Assembly (NCBI GenBank): GCA_046728935.1
Contig: JBKPFS010000052.1
Span: 1 to 5,469 of the forward strand
Reading direction: 5' to 3'
Length of the DNA stretch: 5,469 nt
DNA from: DATAFO01 sp046728935
Lineage (GTDB): Bacteria > Actinomycetota > Thermoleophilia > Solirubrobacterales > 70-9
A model generated the notes under the pieces. It did not search any database and was not told the DNA's origin. It saw nothing but the letters and a program-made list of their open reading frames with translations. Numbering within the stretch: the first letter of the stretch is position 1; every line of letters starts with the position of its first letter. Positions 1-5,469 of the stretch are shown piece by piece. The position numbers and the translations under genes are program-made.

Positions 1-743
1 GCGTCCATCGCCTCCTCCCAGCGGGCGGGGTTGCCGATCCTGATCGCCGAGGCGACGGTCTCGGGCTCGGCCACCGGGGCGCCGTGGACGAGGGGCGCCG
101 CGCCCTCCGCCTGGAACCCCCACAGCACCGGCGCCGCCTCGTACTCGCGGAACCCCCGCCACCAGGCGGTGACGTTGCCGGCGTTGCCCACCGGAATCGC
201 GAGCGCGTCGGGCGCCTCGCCGAGCTCGTCGCAGACCTCGAACGCCGCGGTCTTCTGGCCCTCGATCCGGTACGGGTTGAGCGAGTTCACCAACTCCACC
301 GGGTGGCGGTCGGCGAGCGCGCGGACGAGCTCCAGCGCCTGGTCGAAGTTGCCGCGCAGCGCGATCACGCGCGCCCCGTGCATCAGCGCCTGGGCCAGCT
401 TGCCGATCGCGATCTTGCCCTCGGGCACGATCACCGCCCCCCGCAGACCGGCGCGCGCCGCGTAGGCCGCGGCGCTGGCGGCGGTGTTTCCGGTCGAGGC
501 GCAGATGATCGCCTCGGCGCCGTCGCCCTTGGCGCGCGAGACCGCGAGGGTCATCCCCCGGTCCTTGAAGCTCCCGGTCGGGTTCGTGCCCTCGAGTTTC
601 AGCAGCACCCTGGTCCCGACCCGCTCGGAGATGACGGGCGCCTCGACCAGCGGAGTGGAGCCCTCGTTGAGGGTCACGATCGGGTCGTCGGCCTGGAGCG
701 GGAGCCGGTCGCGGTAGCGCTCTATCAGCGGACCCGGGCTCAG
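1..743 (-). CDS. thrC: Threonine synthase, PLP-dependent (N-terminal 247 residues; 3' end outside window)
   Basis: Threonine synthase converts O-phosphohomoserine to threonine and phosphate in the cytoplasm, using PLP; it is the last step of threonine synthesis. Counting from the proposed CTG start, the N-terminus reads SPGPLIERYRDRLPL. The substrate loop LNEGSTPLVE follows at about 25-34. The PLP-lysine motif TGSFKDRGM puts the Schiff-base lysine at about residue 60. ASTGNTAASAAAYAA at about 82-96 and the phosphate-binding PVGNAGNVTAWWRGF further on are also family hallmarks. The family usually has about 350-360 residues, so roughly a third is missing at the window edge. No in-frame ATG, GTG or TTG lies between an in-frame stop at 837-839 and a GTG at codon 23, which is too far inside the conserved fold. 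The start is therefore taken as CTG at 743-741, preceded by GAGGAG with a 5-base spacer. It overlaps the hom TGA (CTGA), implying translational coupling. Identity is very secure; the exact start is inferred. Confidence 0.96.
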   Translation of the reverse strand, partial: MSPGPLIERYRDRLPLQADDPIVTLNEGSTPLVEAPVISERVGTRVLLKLEGTNPTGSFKDRGMTLAVSRAKGDGAEAIICASTGNTAASAAAYAARAGLRGAVIVPEGKIAIGKLAQALMHGARVIALRGNFDQALELVRALADRHPVELVNSLNPYRIEGQKTAAFEVCDELGEAPDALAIPVGNAGNVTAWWRGFREYEAAPVLWGFQAEGAAPLVHGAPVAEPETVASAIRIGNPARWEEAMD

Positions 744-1963
744 ACGAACTCCTCTTCGATCACCCGGATCGCGCGCGGTGCCGCGCGGAGAAACTCGAGG
801 TTCGCGATCTCCTCGAGCGCCGCGTAGAAGCGGGCCTCAGGCCCCTCGTGCATCACCATCACCAGCCTGGCGTCGTCCCCGAGGCCGCGCTGAACGACGC
901 TCTGGACCGAGACCTCGTTGCGGCCGAGGACGTCGGCGATTCGGGCCAGCACCCCGGGACGATCGGCGACCTCAAGATGGAGATAGAAGGCGGAGCTGAC
1001 GTCGCGAACCACGTCGAGCTCGGTGCGAGGCTCGTGCACCGGAGCCTTGCCGGCCAGGATCGAGATCAGGTCGCCGAGCACCGCCGTCGCCGTCTCGGGA
1101 CCGCCGGCGCCGGGCCCGGACATCGTCACCTCGGTGATCGTCGGCGCCTCCACCATGACCGCGTTGAACGGCCCCTCGATCGGGGCCAGCGGGTGGCCCG
1201 TGTAGAGGAAGCAGGGGAACACCCTGACGCTGATCCCGTCGCCGATCCGCTCCGCGACTCCGAGCAGCTTCAGCGACAGCCCCAGCTCCTTCGCGTAGGC
1301 GATGTCGTCGGGCTGGATCGCGGTGATCCCCTCGTAGGCGACGTCGTCGAGGCTCACCGGGGTGTGGAAGGCAAGCCGCGCGAGGATCGCCATCTTCGCC
1401 GCGGCGTCGGTGCCCTCGACATCATCGGTCGGGTCGGCCTCCGCGTATCCGAGCTCCTGGGCGCGCGACAGCACGTCGGCGTACGAGGCGCCGCTGGCCG
1501 CCATCTCGCTGAGGATGAAGTTGGTCGTTCCGTTGACGATCCCGAACACCTTCGTCACCTCGGTCCCGGCGAGGCTCTCCTGGATCACGCGGATCACGGG
1601 CACCACGCCCGCCACCGCGGCCTCGAAGCGAAGCTGGACGCCGGCCTCGCGAGCGGCCTCGAAGAGCTCGTCGCCGTGCTGGGCGATCAGCTGCTTGTTG
1701 GCGCTGATCACGTGGCGACCGGCGCGCAGGGCGCGCAGGACGTAGTCGCGCGCGGGATCGGTGCCGCCGATCAGCTCGACGATGATCTCCGAGCGCTCGA
1801 GCAGCTCCTCGAAGTCGCCCTTTGAGCGGCGCAGCACCCCCGCGATCTCGGGGCGGCGGCCGGCGGCCGCCTCGATCTCATCGGCGCGTTCGGTGATCAG
1901 GTCGTGGAAGGCCCCGCCGACCGTCCCCCTTCCGAGCAGCCCTATCGGCGCGGCTTCGCTCAC
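740..1963 (-). CDS. hom: Homoserine dehydrogenase with C-terminal ACT domain
   Basis: Reduces aspartate semialdehyde to homoserine with NAD(P)H, the first step committed to threonine and methionine (and isoleucine). The 407-residue protein is a little shorter than the usual 430 or so. The Rossmann dinucleotide loop GRGTVG is at 11-16. The SANKQLIAQHG segment at 87-97 carries the conserved Lys90. NGTTNFIL lies at 144-151. The signature EADPTDDVEGTDAAAK at 175-190 lines up with the active-site Glu, Asp, Asp and Lys described for the yeast enzyme (208, 214, 219, 223), so E175, D181, D186 and K190 are all present. An ACT domain at about 327-400 (FYLHLEVADRPGVLARIADVLG) is the usual allosteric site, so threonine feedback inhibition is expected from the family. 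Start is GTG at 1963 with GGAGAGG eight bases upstream. It lies 16 bases after lysA and overlaps thrC. Confidence 0.97.
   Translation of the reverse strand: MSEAAPIGLLGRGTVGGAFHDLITERADEIEAAAGRRPEIAGVLRRSKGDFEELLERSEIIVELIGGTDPARDYVLRALRAGRHVISANKQLIAQHGDELFEAAREAGVQLRFEAAVAGVVPVIRVIQESLAGTEVTKVFGIVNGTTNFILSEMAASGASYADVLSRAQELGYAEADPTDDVEGTDAAAKMAILARLAFHTPVSLDDVAYEGITAIQPDDIAYAKELGLSLKLLGVAERIGDGISVRVFPCFLYTGHPLAPIEGPFNAVMVEAPTITEVTMSGPGAGGPETATAVLGDLISILAGKAPVHEPRTELDVVRDVSSAFYLHLEVADRPGVLARIADVLGRNEVSVQSVVQRGLGDDARLVMVMHEGPEARFYAALEEIANLEFLRAAPRAIRVIEEEFV
749..754 (-). promoter_or_regulatory. Ribosome binding site that decides the thrC CTG start
   Basis: GAGGAG (part of AGAGGAG on the minus strand) lies inside the last codons of hom, encoding the EEEF residues. 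It is separated by five bases (TTCGT) from the CTG proposed as the thrC start. The strength and spacing match a normal Shine-Dalgarno site and support initiation at CTG rather than at the distant in-frame GTG at 677. Confidence 0.7.
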
Positions 1964-1971
1964 TGGTGGGG

Positions 1972-1978
1972 CCTCTCC
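1972..1978 (-). promoter_or_regulatory. Ribosome binding site of hom
   Basis: GGAGAGG on the minus strand fills much of the 16-base lysA-hom gap and stands eight bases before the GTG start at 1963. It confirms the GTG as the start and indicates that hom is translated from the lysA transcript. Confidence 0.7.
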
Positions 1979-1979
1979 A

Positions 1980-3275
1980 CTAGACGTCGCGCGCCATCAG
2001 GTCGTCGTAGGTCTCGCGGCGGACCACGAACCGGGCGTCGCCGTCACGGCAAAAGATCACCGGCGGGCGCGGGACGCCGTTGTAGTTGGAGGCCATTGCG
2101 TACCCGTATGCACCGGTTGCCGGGGTGACGATCACGTCGCCCGTGCGCGGGGCCGCGAGCATGGCGTCTCGCACCAGCACGTCGCCCGACTCGCAGTGCA
2201 TGCCGGCGATCGTCACCTGCGTGTCCGGCGGGTCGGCGGCGCGGTCGGCGACCAGCGCCTCGTAGCGGGCCCCGTAGAGGGCGGGGCGCATGTTGTCGGA
2301 CATGCCTCCGTCGACTGCGACGTAGGTGCGCACTCCTGGGATCTCCTTCACTGTCCCGGCCCGGTAGGCCGTGATCCCCGCGTTGCCGACCAGCGAGCGG
2401 CCCGGCTCGATCAGGATCCGCGGCACCGGGTCGAAGACCCGCCGGACGCCTCTCACCTTCACGTCGACGTAGGCCTCGATCGAGGGCGGCTCGTCCTCCG
2501 CCGTGTAGGCGATCCCGAGCCCGCCCCCGACGTTCAGCAGCCTGCAGTCCTCGCCCGCGAGGCCGGCCAGCGCCTCGATCGCCTTCACGTATGGCTCGAG
2601 CTCGAAGATCTGCGAGCCGATGTGCGCGTGGAGGCCGACCAGCTCGAGATGGCGGGACGCTCGCACCGCTGCGATCGCCCGCTGGGCGAGGCCGTCCTCG
2701 AGCCCGAAGCCGAACTTCGAGTCGAGCTGTCCCGTCTGGATATATGAGTGGGTCTCAGCCCGGATCCCGGGCGTAACGCGGATCAACACCTCCTGCCGTC
2801 GGTCGAGAAGCGAGTCGAGGAGCTCGATCTCGCTGAACGAGTCCAGGATCACGTGGCCGACGCCTGCCTCGACCGCCAGGCGCAGCTCCGTCGCCGACTT
2901 GTTGTTGCCGTGCACGTGGATCCGCCCTGGATCGAACCCGGCGCGAAGCGCCATCTCCAGCTCGCCGCCCGAGGCCACGTCGACCGAGAGCCCCTCCTCC
3001 TCGCACACCCTGTAGATCGCAGTGATCGGTGCGGCCTTGCTCGCGTACAGGACCTCGAAGTCGTCGGTACGGGCGCGAAAGGCATCGAGGTAGGCGCGGG
3101 CGCGGGCGCGGATGTCGTCCTCGGCATAGATATAGGCGGGGGTGCCGAACTCCGCGACCACATTGACCATGTCGCAGCCGCCCACCTCGAGGTGCCCCGC
3201 CGCGTTCACACGGCTGCCGATCGGGAACACGGCCGTGCCCTCGACCAGGTTCTGGTGCCTCGCGGGAGCGCTCAT
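1980..3275 (-). CDS. lysA: Diaminopimelate decarboxylase
   Basis: Decarboxylates meso-diaminopimelate to L-lysine with PLP, the last step of lysine synthesis. The 431 residues are a normal length. After a short lead, SRVNAAGHLEVGGCD at 21-35 and FGTPAYIYAED at 43-53 are typical of the family. LYASKAAP at 77-84 gives the PLP lysine K80. GLHAHIGSQ is at 214-222, the glycine-rich phosphate-binding loop NVGGGLGI at 248-255 and EPGRSLV at 290-296. CESGDVL at 361-367 supplies the catalytic cysteine that comes from the other subunit of the dimer. GAYGYAMASNYNGVPRP is at 388-404. The fold is the alanine-racemase-like barrel followed by a beta domain. Start is ATG at 3275; the bases before it (GGTCCCG) form no real Shine-Dalgarno site, so a very short or absent leader is possible. 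It is the first gene in the window of the lysA-hom-thrC unit. I see no lysine riboswitch or T-box in the 131 bases upstream. Confidence 0.97.
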   Translation of the reverse strand: MSAPARHQNLVEGTAVFPIGSRVNAAGHLEVGGCDMVNVVAEFGTPAYIYAEDDIRARARAYLDAFRARTDDFEVLYASKAAPITAIYRVCEEEGLSVDVASGGELEMALRAGFDPGRIHVHGNNKSATELRLAVEAGVGHVILDSFSEIELLDSLLDRRQEVLIRVTPGIRAETHSYIQTGQLDSKFGFGLEDGLAQRAIAAVRASRHLELVGLHAHIGSQIFELEPYVKAIEALAGLAGEDCRLLNVGGGLGIAYTAEDEPPSIEAYVDVKVRGVRRVFDPVPRILIEPGRSLVGNAGITAYRAGTVKEIPGVRTYVAVDGGMSDNMRPALYGARYEALVADRAADPPDTQVTIAGMHCESGDVLVRDAMLAAPRTGDVIVTPATGAYGYAMASNYNGVPRPPVIFCRDGDARFVVRRETYDDLMARDV

Positions 3276-3327
3276 CGGGACCGGGAATGATGACCGGCCG
3301 GCGCTAACGGCGCCCTGGCTGCCCCGG

Positions 3328-3356
3328 TTGACGGGCCCCGCCTCCCAGGCTAGGGT
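3328..3356 (+). promoter_or_regulatory. Sigma-70-type (housekeeping) promoter of the repeat protein gene
   Basis: TTGACG at 3328-3333 and TAGGGT at 3351-3356 are separated by exactly 17 bases. This matches the TTGAC(A/G)-N17/18-TAG(A/G)(A/G)T pattern of actinobacterial housekeeping sigma promoters. Transcription would start near 3363, giving a leader of about 44 bases that ends in a strong ribosome binding site. Confidence 0.65.
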
Positions 3357-3395
3357 GGCGCTGACCGTCGCGGTAGGCGGCGGTGAGCCGAGCTC

Positions 3396-3401
3396 AGGAG
3401 G
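3396..3401 (+). promoter_or_regulatory. Strong ribosome binding site of the repeat protein gene
   Basis: AGGAGG (AGGAGGG with the following base) is a perfect Shine-Dalgarno match, five bases before the ATG at 3407. It fixes the start and suggests good expression. Confidence 0.85.
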
Positions 3402-3406
3402 GATAA

Positions 3407-4288
3407 ATGCTTGCGTTCAGGGGACGTCCATTGCTGGCGAGCCTGTCGGTGGTTGCGGCGGCGGTGACGATCGCCGGACTTGCGGCCGTGGCGGCGGGAG
3501 GGCTGAAGACGAAGTCGGCAACCACCTCGATTGCGGCGGGGGACGAGGGCGCCGCCACGGCGAAGTGCAAGCGCGGGAGCGAGGCCGTCTCGGGCGGTTT
3601 CGCGATCCCGGATTTCGATCCCAACTACATCGGGGGGGCGATCTGGACGATCGACTCGCACCGCGAGGGCAAGCGTGGGTGGACCAGCTCCGGCCACAAC
3701 TACAGCGGGGGTGGCGGCCCGGGCCATCTCGACGTGTTCGCCTACTGCGACAAGTCCGAGCCGGGGCTGAAGGTGAAGTCCGCGAGCGTGGACGTTCCCG
3801 CCACCGGTCTTAACACCCCCATCGCATCGGCGACAGCGAGGTGCAAGAAAGGAAGCGAAGCCGTCTCCGGGGGAGGCGGCTCGGCGGACGAGGACTTCTC
3901 CGACGGCGGCAAGGAGGTCCTTCTCGTCGAGTCCAGACGGGTTGGCAAGCGCAAGTGGACCGTCACGGGCGCCAACTACGGCACGCTGACGGGTGAGCTG
4001 GTCGCGTTCGCCTACTGCGACAAGTCCGAGCCGGGGTTGAAGACCAAGTCGAAGACCGCCACGCTCGCCGGTTATCCCGACATCGGAGGCGCGACCGCGA
4101 AGTGCAAGAAGGGAAACGAGGCCGTGTCCGGTGGCTTCAGCGGCGACTTCGATCCCACCTACAGCGGCGCTGTGATCGCGCCCGTAGCGTCGAAACGCGC
4201 GGGCAAGCGCAAGTGGTCGGCCATCGGGGAGAACGACGGTCCAGCCGGCGGCGACTTCGTCGCCTACGCCTACTGCCAGAAGAAGTAG
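3407..4288 (+). CDS. Secreted protein of three tandem cysteine-pair repeats, unknown function
   Basis: I do not recognise a named family. The 293-residue protein begins with a probable Sec signal peptide: RGR at 5-7, a hydrophobic stretch at about 9-29, and small residues suitable for cleavage near AVAA (27-30). The remainder is three head-to-tail repeats at 33-120, 121-210 and 211-293. Each starts with LK(T/V)KS, then a C-K-(K/R)-G-(S/N)-EAVSGG block, a central GKR(K/G)W block, then a closing (F/Y)AYC block. Each repeat has exactly two cysteines (54/114, 146/204, 233/290; 57-60 apart), and there are no others, so one disulfide per repeat outside the cell is the natural inference. The protein is lysine- and glycine-rich. 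No transmembrane anchor, LPXTG or catalytic motif is visible. A structural, adhesive or ligand-binding surface role is possible but unproven. It has its own promoter and RBS; the hydrolase begins 28 bases downstream. Confidence 0.93.
   Translation: MLAFRGRPLLASLSVVAAAVTIAGLAAVAAGGLKTKSATTSIAAGDEGAATAKCKRGSEAVSGGFAIPDFDPNYIGGAIWTIDSHREGKRGWTSSGHNYSGGGGPGHLDVFAYCDKSEPGLKVKSASVDVPATGLNTPIASATARCKKGSEAVSGGGGSADEDFSDGGKEVLLVESRRVGKRKWTVTGANYGTLTGELVAFAYCDKSEPGLKTKSKTATLAGYPDIGGATAKCKKGNEAVSGGFSGDFDPTYSGAVIAPVASKRAGKRKWSAIGENDGPAGGDFVAYAYCQKK
3503..4285 (+). repeat. Three tandem in-frame repeats of about 250-270 bases
   Basis: Units at 3503-3766 (264 bases), 3767-4036 (270) and 4037-4285 (249) encode the three protein repeats without linkers. 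A perfect 31-base match closes units 1 and 2 (3736-3766 and 4006-4036, encoding FAYCDKSEPG), 270 bases apart. The rest is recognisable mainly at protein level, so the duplication is old or has diverged between conserved blocks. Confidence 0.9.
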
Positions 4289-4304
4289 CCCGGCGTCGGG
4301 CGAC

Positions 4305-4310
4305 TAGTCT
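4305..4310 (+). promoter_or_regulatory. Probable leaderless promoter -10 element for the hydrolase
   Basis: TAGTCT fits the TANNNT -10 pattern and sits at -12 to -7 relative to the A of the ATG at 4317, the position expected when transcription starts on the start codon itself. No Shine-Dalgarno site lies at a usable distance (only GCGGGG touching the ATG), which fits leaderless translation. No convincing -35 is seen. The hexamer is part of the palindrome GACTAGTC (4302-4309). Confidence 0.5.
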
Positions 4311-4316
4311 GCGGGG

Positions 4317-5048
4317 ATGAGCCCGAAGAGGCTCTCCTCTCCCCGCGCGCCGAGCGAGCGGGGCGAGCACGATGGGCGGCCGTACCTGCTTTGGCTGCCG
4401 GAGTCGTCGCCTCCGTGGCCGGGGATGGTGATCGTACACGGCGCGGGCTCGCAGAAGGAGAACCACGGCGACTTCGGGCGCGCGTGCGCCGCGGCGGGAT
4501 GGGCGGCCCTGGCCTACGACCAGCGCGGACATGGGGACTCCGAGGAGGAGATGGGCCCCGAGGCGCTGGCCGACGTCGGCAGGATGGCGCGCGTCCTCGC
4601 CTCCCTGGCGGGCGTCGATCCGGTCCGCATCTGCGTCCGCGGCTCGAGCATGGGCGGCTTCATCGCCCTGCACGGCGCCGCGACCTCGGAGGCGATCAGC
4701 GGCGCCGTCGCGATCTGCCCCGCGGGCGAGCAGCACCTGCTGCGCGGCCTGCACACGGGCGAGCTCGAGATGCGCGCCGGACCCGAGGCGCGATCGGCGC
4801 TCGAGGCGTGGCTTGGCGAGCACGACCTGCGCGACGCGGTCGAGCTGATCGGGGCGAAGCCGCTGCTCTTGATCCACGCGCGCGGCGACGAGCGCATCCC
4901 CAGCGAGTGGTCGGAGGAGCTCTTCGAACACGCGGCCGAGCCGCGGAAGCTGATCGTCCTACCCGGCGGTCACCACCGCTCGGCCCAGCACGACGCCGAG
5001 CTCCAGGGCATCGCCCTGCGCTGGCTCGAGCGCCAGCTCGATACCTAA
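4317..5048 (+). CDS. Alpha/beta hydrolase (serine hydrolase, dienelactone-hydrolase/S33-like)
   Basis: A 243-residue soluble alpha/beta hydrolase with no signal peptide, so probably cytoplasmic. The oxyanion-hole strand reads MVIVHGAGSQKENHGDF at 37-53. AYDQRGHGDSE at 66-76 is the usual loop after strand 4. The nucleophile elbow GSSMGG at 109-114 gives Ser111. HARGDERIP at 187-195 supplies the acid Asp191, and LPGGHHRSAQHD at 215-226 supplies the histidine (219 or, by the usual GGxHRS pattern, 220). The triad is therefore complete. There is little room for a lid: the stretch between the elbow and the acid is about 75 residues. The substrate cannot be told from the sequence; esterase, thioesterase or peptidase activity is possible. 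It follows the repeat protein gene by 28 bases but seems to have a separate leaderless promoter, and it ends just before a large inverted repeat. Confidence 0.93.
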   Translation: MSPKRLSSPRAPSERGEHDGRPYLLWLPESSPPWPGMVIVHGAGSQKENHGDFGRACAAAGWAALAYDQRGHGDSEEEMGPEALADVGRMARVLASLAGVDPVRICVRGSSMGGFIALHGAATSEAISGAVAICPAGEQHLLRGLHTGELEMRAGPEARSALEAWLGEHDLRDAVELIGAKPLLLIHARGDERIPSEWSEELFEHAAEPRKLIVLPGGHHRSAQHDAELQGIALRWLERQLDT

Positions 5049-5049
5049 T

Positions 5050-5109
5050 CCGCCGACTCGTACCCGGGTGAGTCCCAAGCGCCCGGTGGGTCGGCGTCCG
5101 AGTCGGCGG
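5050..5109. terminator. Long inverted repeat between convergent genes, probable bidirectional terminator
   Basis: CCGCCGACTCG (5050-5060) and CGAGTCGGCGG (5099-5109) are perfect 11-base inverted arms around a 38-base loop. The loop holds further pairing: ACCC 5062-5065 with GGGT 5088-5091, and GGG 5066-5068 with CCC 5082-5084. The structure begins one base after the hydrolase stop and ends 25 bases before the stop of the minus-strand gene, so it can serve both. The following T run is only three bases, as is common for GC-rich actinobacterial terminators. Confidence 0.65.
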
Positions 5110-5134
5110 TTTGGGGCGCTTCCTACTTCAGGAG

Positions 5135-5469
5135 TTAGTCGGTAAGCCCGCTCTTGCCGACGAGGTTGCCTGTGACCCCGTTCACGTCGCCGGTGGCCTG
5201 GTCGCCGAGGTTCGGGCTGCCGATCGCGCCACCGACGTTGTTGAGGCTGTTGTTGGTCGTGTTGTCGAGCTGGCCCGTGAGCGGTCCGGTCCCCTCGTTG
5301 AGCGGGAGATCGAGTCCGAGGTCGCCGGCCGTCTTCTCGAGGTCGTTGACGGCGCCGCCGAGGGCTCCCGTCTGCGTGGTGCCGCCGGGTGAGGTCGTGA
5401 CGGTCCCGCCACCGGGGGCGACGCCGGGGGCCGTCTCGGGCTCGACCTGCGCCCCGGGCGCACCCTGAC
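5135..5469 (-). CDS. C-terminal part of a Gly/Asn/Thr/Pro-rich, probably surface or secreted protein (5' end outside window)
   Basis: The minus strand is open from the window edge to TAA at 5137-5135 and gives 110 residues. No family is recognised. The first part is Pro/Gly-rich (QGAPGAQVEPETAPGVAPGG). It is followed by a Gly/Asn/Thr/Asp-rich tail with regularly placed Leu/Val, including DLEKTAGDLGLDLPLNEG, LDNTTNNSLNNVGGAIG and ending GVTGNLVGKSGLTD. Cysteine, aromatic residues and membrane segments are absent. Codons end mostly in C or G in this frame, whereas the two overlapping plus-strand open frames translate to Arg/Pro/Ser-rich shadow-like sequence. The stop lies just beyond an inverted repeat, as expected for a real 3' end. 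The G-A-P-G-A-Q at the edge could be the end of a collagen-like Gly-X-Y stretch, but two triplets prove nothing. Confidence 0.75.
   Translation of the reverse strand, partial: QGAPGAQVEPETAPGVAPGGGTVTTSPGGTTQTGALGGAVNDLEKTAGDLGLDLPLNEGTGPLTGQLDNTTNNSLNNVGGAIGSPNLGDQATGDVNGVTGNLVGKSGLTD

Larger units (their letters stand above)
3276..3406. other. Divergent intergenic region between lysA and the repeat protein gene
   Basis: 131 bases separate the two divergent starts. The rightward promoter and RBS are listed separately. A small inverted repeat GGCGC-TAACG-GCGCC lies at 3300-3314 (5-base arms, 5-base loop), directly after the palindrome CCGGCCGG at 3294-3301. Either could be an operator or chance in GC-rich DNA. 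For lysA, the only -10-like element I can point to is CATCAT on the minus strand at about 3287-3292 (4 of 6 to TATAAT), with no matching -35, so the lysA promoter is not assigned. Confidence 0.6.

Noticed and set aside
84..827. Long plus-strand open frame opposite thrC and the end of hom
   Set aside because: The minus strand here encodes unmistakable threonine synthase motifs; the plus frame is an antisense shadow.
848..1825. A 325-codon open frame on the plus strand opposite hom
   Set aside because: It lies wholly antisense to a clear homoserine dehydrogenase. The translation is Arg/His/Asp-rich without motifs, as expected for the shadow of a GC-rich gene.
1761..2747. A 328-codon open frame on the plus strand across hom and lysA
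   Set aside because: It is antisense to two well-conserved genes and their junction, has no ribosome binding site or family signature, and its composition is that of a shadow frame.
3276..3406. A lysine riboswitch or T-box upstream of lysA
   Set aside because: The 131-base region is too short for a lysine riboswitch plus expression platform, and no T-box sequence or matching conserved core is visible.
4288..4301. Hairpin GCCCG-GCGT-CGGGC after the repeat protein stop, as a terminator
   Set aside because: The stem is only five bases with no T run, and such hairpins are frequent by chance in GC-rich DNA. It could weaken read-through but is not assigned.
4137..4931. A 264-codon minus-strand open frame opposite the hydrolase
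   Set aside because: It overlaps the complete alpha/beta hydrolase and the end of the repeat protein. Its Arg/Ala/Asp-rich translation has no recognisable motif.
5050..5109. A possible tRNA, because of the seven-base CCGCCGA/TCGGCGG outer pairing
   Set aside because: The element is only 60 bases and lacks a T-loop motif, an anticodon arm and the conserved tRNA positions.
5111..5468. Plus-strand open frames (5111-5392 and 5154-5468) in the right end
   Set aside because: They give Arg/Pro/Ser-rich or Val/Glu-rich translations without ribosome binding sites, and the minus frame shows better codon use and a plausible 3' end next to the inverted repeat.

Overview
This is a GC-rich window (I estimate close to 70% G+C by eye) with codons mostly ending in G or C. 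It carries the lysA-hom-thrC gene order common in high-GC Actinobacteria. The style of the ThrC, Hom and LysA sequences, together with a repeat-bearing secreted protein, suggests an actinobacterium, possibly of the class Thermoleophilia (Solirubrobacterales-like). That placement is an inference from memory of sequence style, not from a search.

Layout. Positions 1-3275 hold a tight minus-strand operon read from right to left: lysA (diaminopimelate decarboxylase, 1980-3275), a 16-base gap, hom (homoserine dehydrogenase with a C-terminal ACT domain, 740-1963), then thrC (threonine synthase, 743 down to the window edge, 3' end missing). These enzymes serve the end of the lysine branch, the entry to the threonine/methionine branch, and the last step of threonine synthesis. 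A 131-base divergent intergenic region (3276-3406) carries a good sigma-70-type promoter facing right. On the plus strand this is followed by a secreted protein of three tandem cysteine-pair repeats (3407-4288, no recognised function) and an alpha/beta hydrolase with an intact catalytic triad (4317-5048). The hydrolase appears to have its own leaderless promoter. A long inverted repeat (5050-5109) sits between the hydrolase and the convergent 3' end of a low-complexity Gly/Asn/Thr-rich protein on the minus strand (5135 to the window edge, 5' end missing).

How the genes work together. The left half is one transcriptional unit of aspartate-family amino-acid biosynthesis. The right half has no clear link to it: two plus-strand genes that may be transcribed separately, and a probable cell-surface protein converging on them. 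I see no defence system, CRISPR array, mobile element, tRNA or rRNA.

The points most worth a second look are three. The thrC start appears to be a CTG codon overlapping the hom stop, because no ATG/GTG/TTG is available in frame. The three-repeat secreted protein has a mosaic pattern of similarity and a 31-base perfect internal DNA repeat. The inverted repeat at 5050-5109 can pair in two ways.
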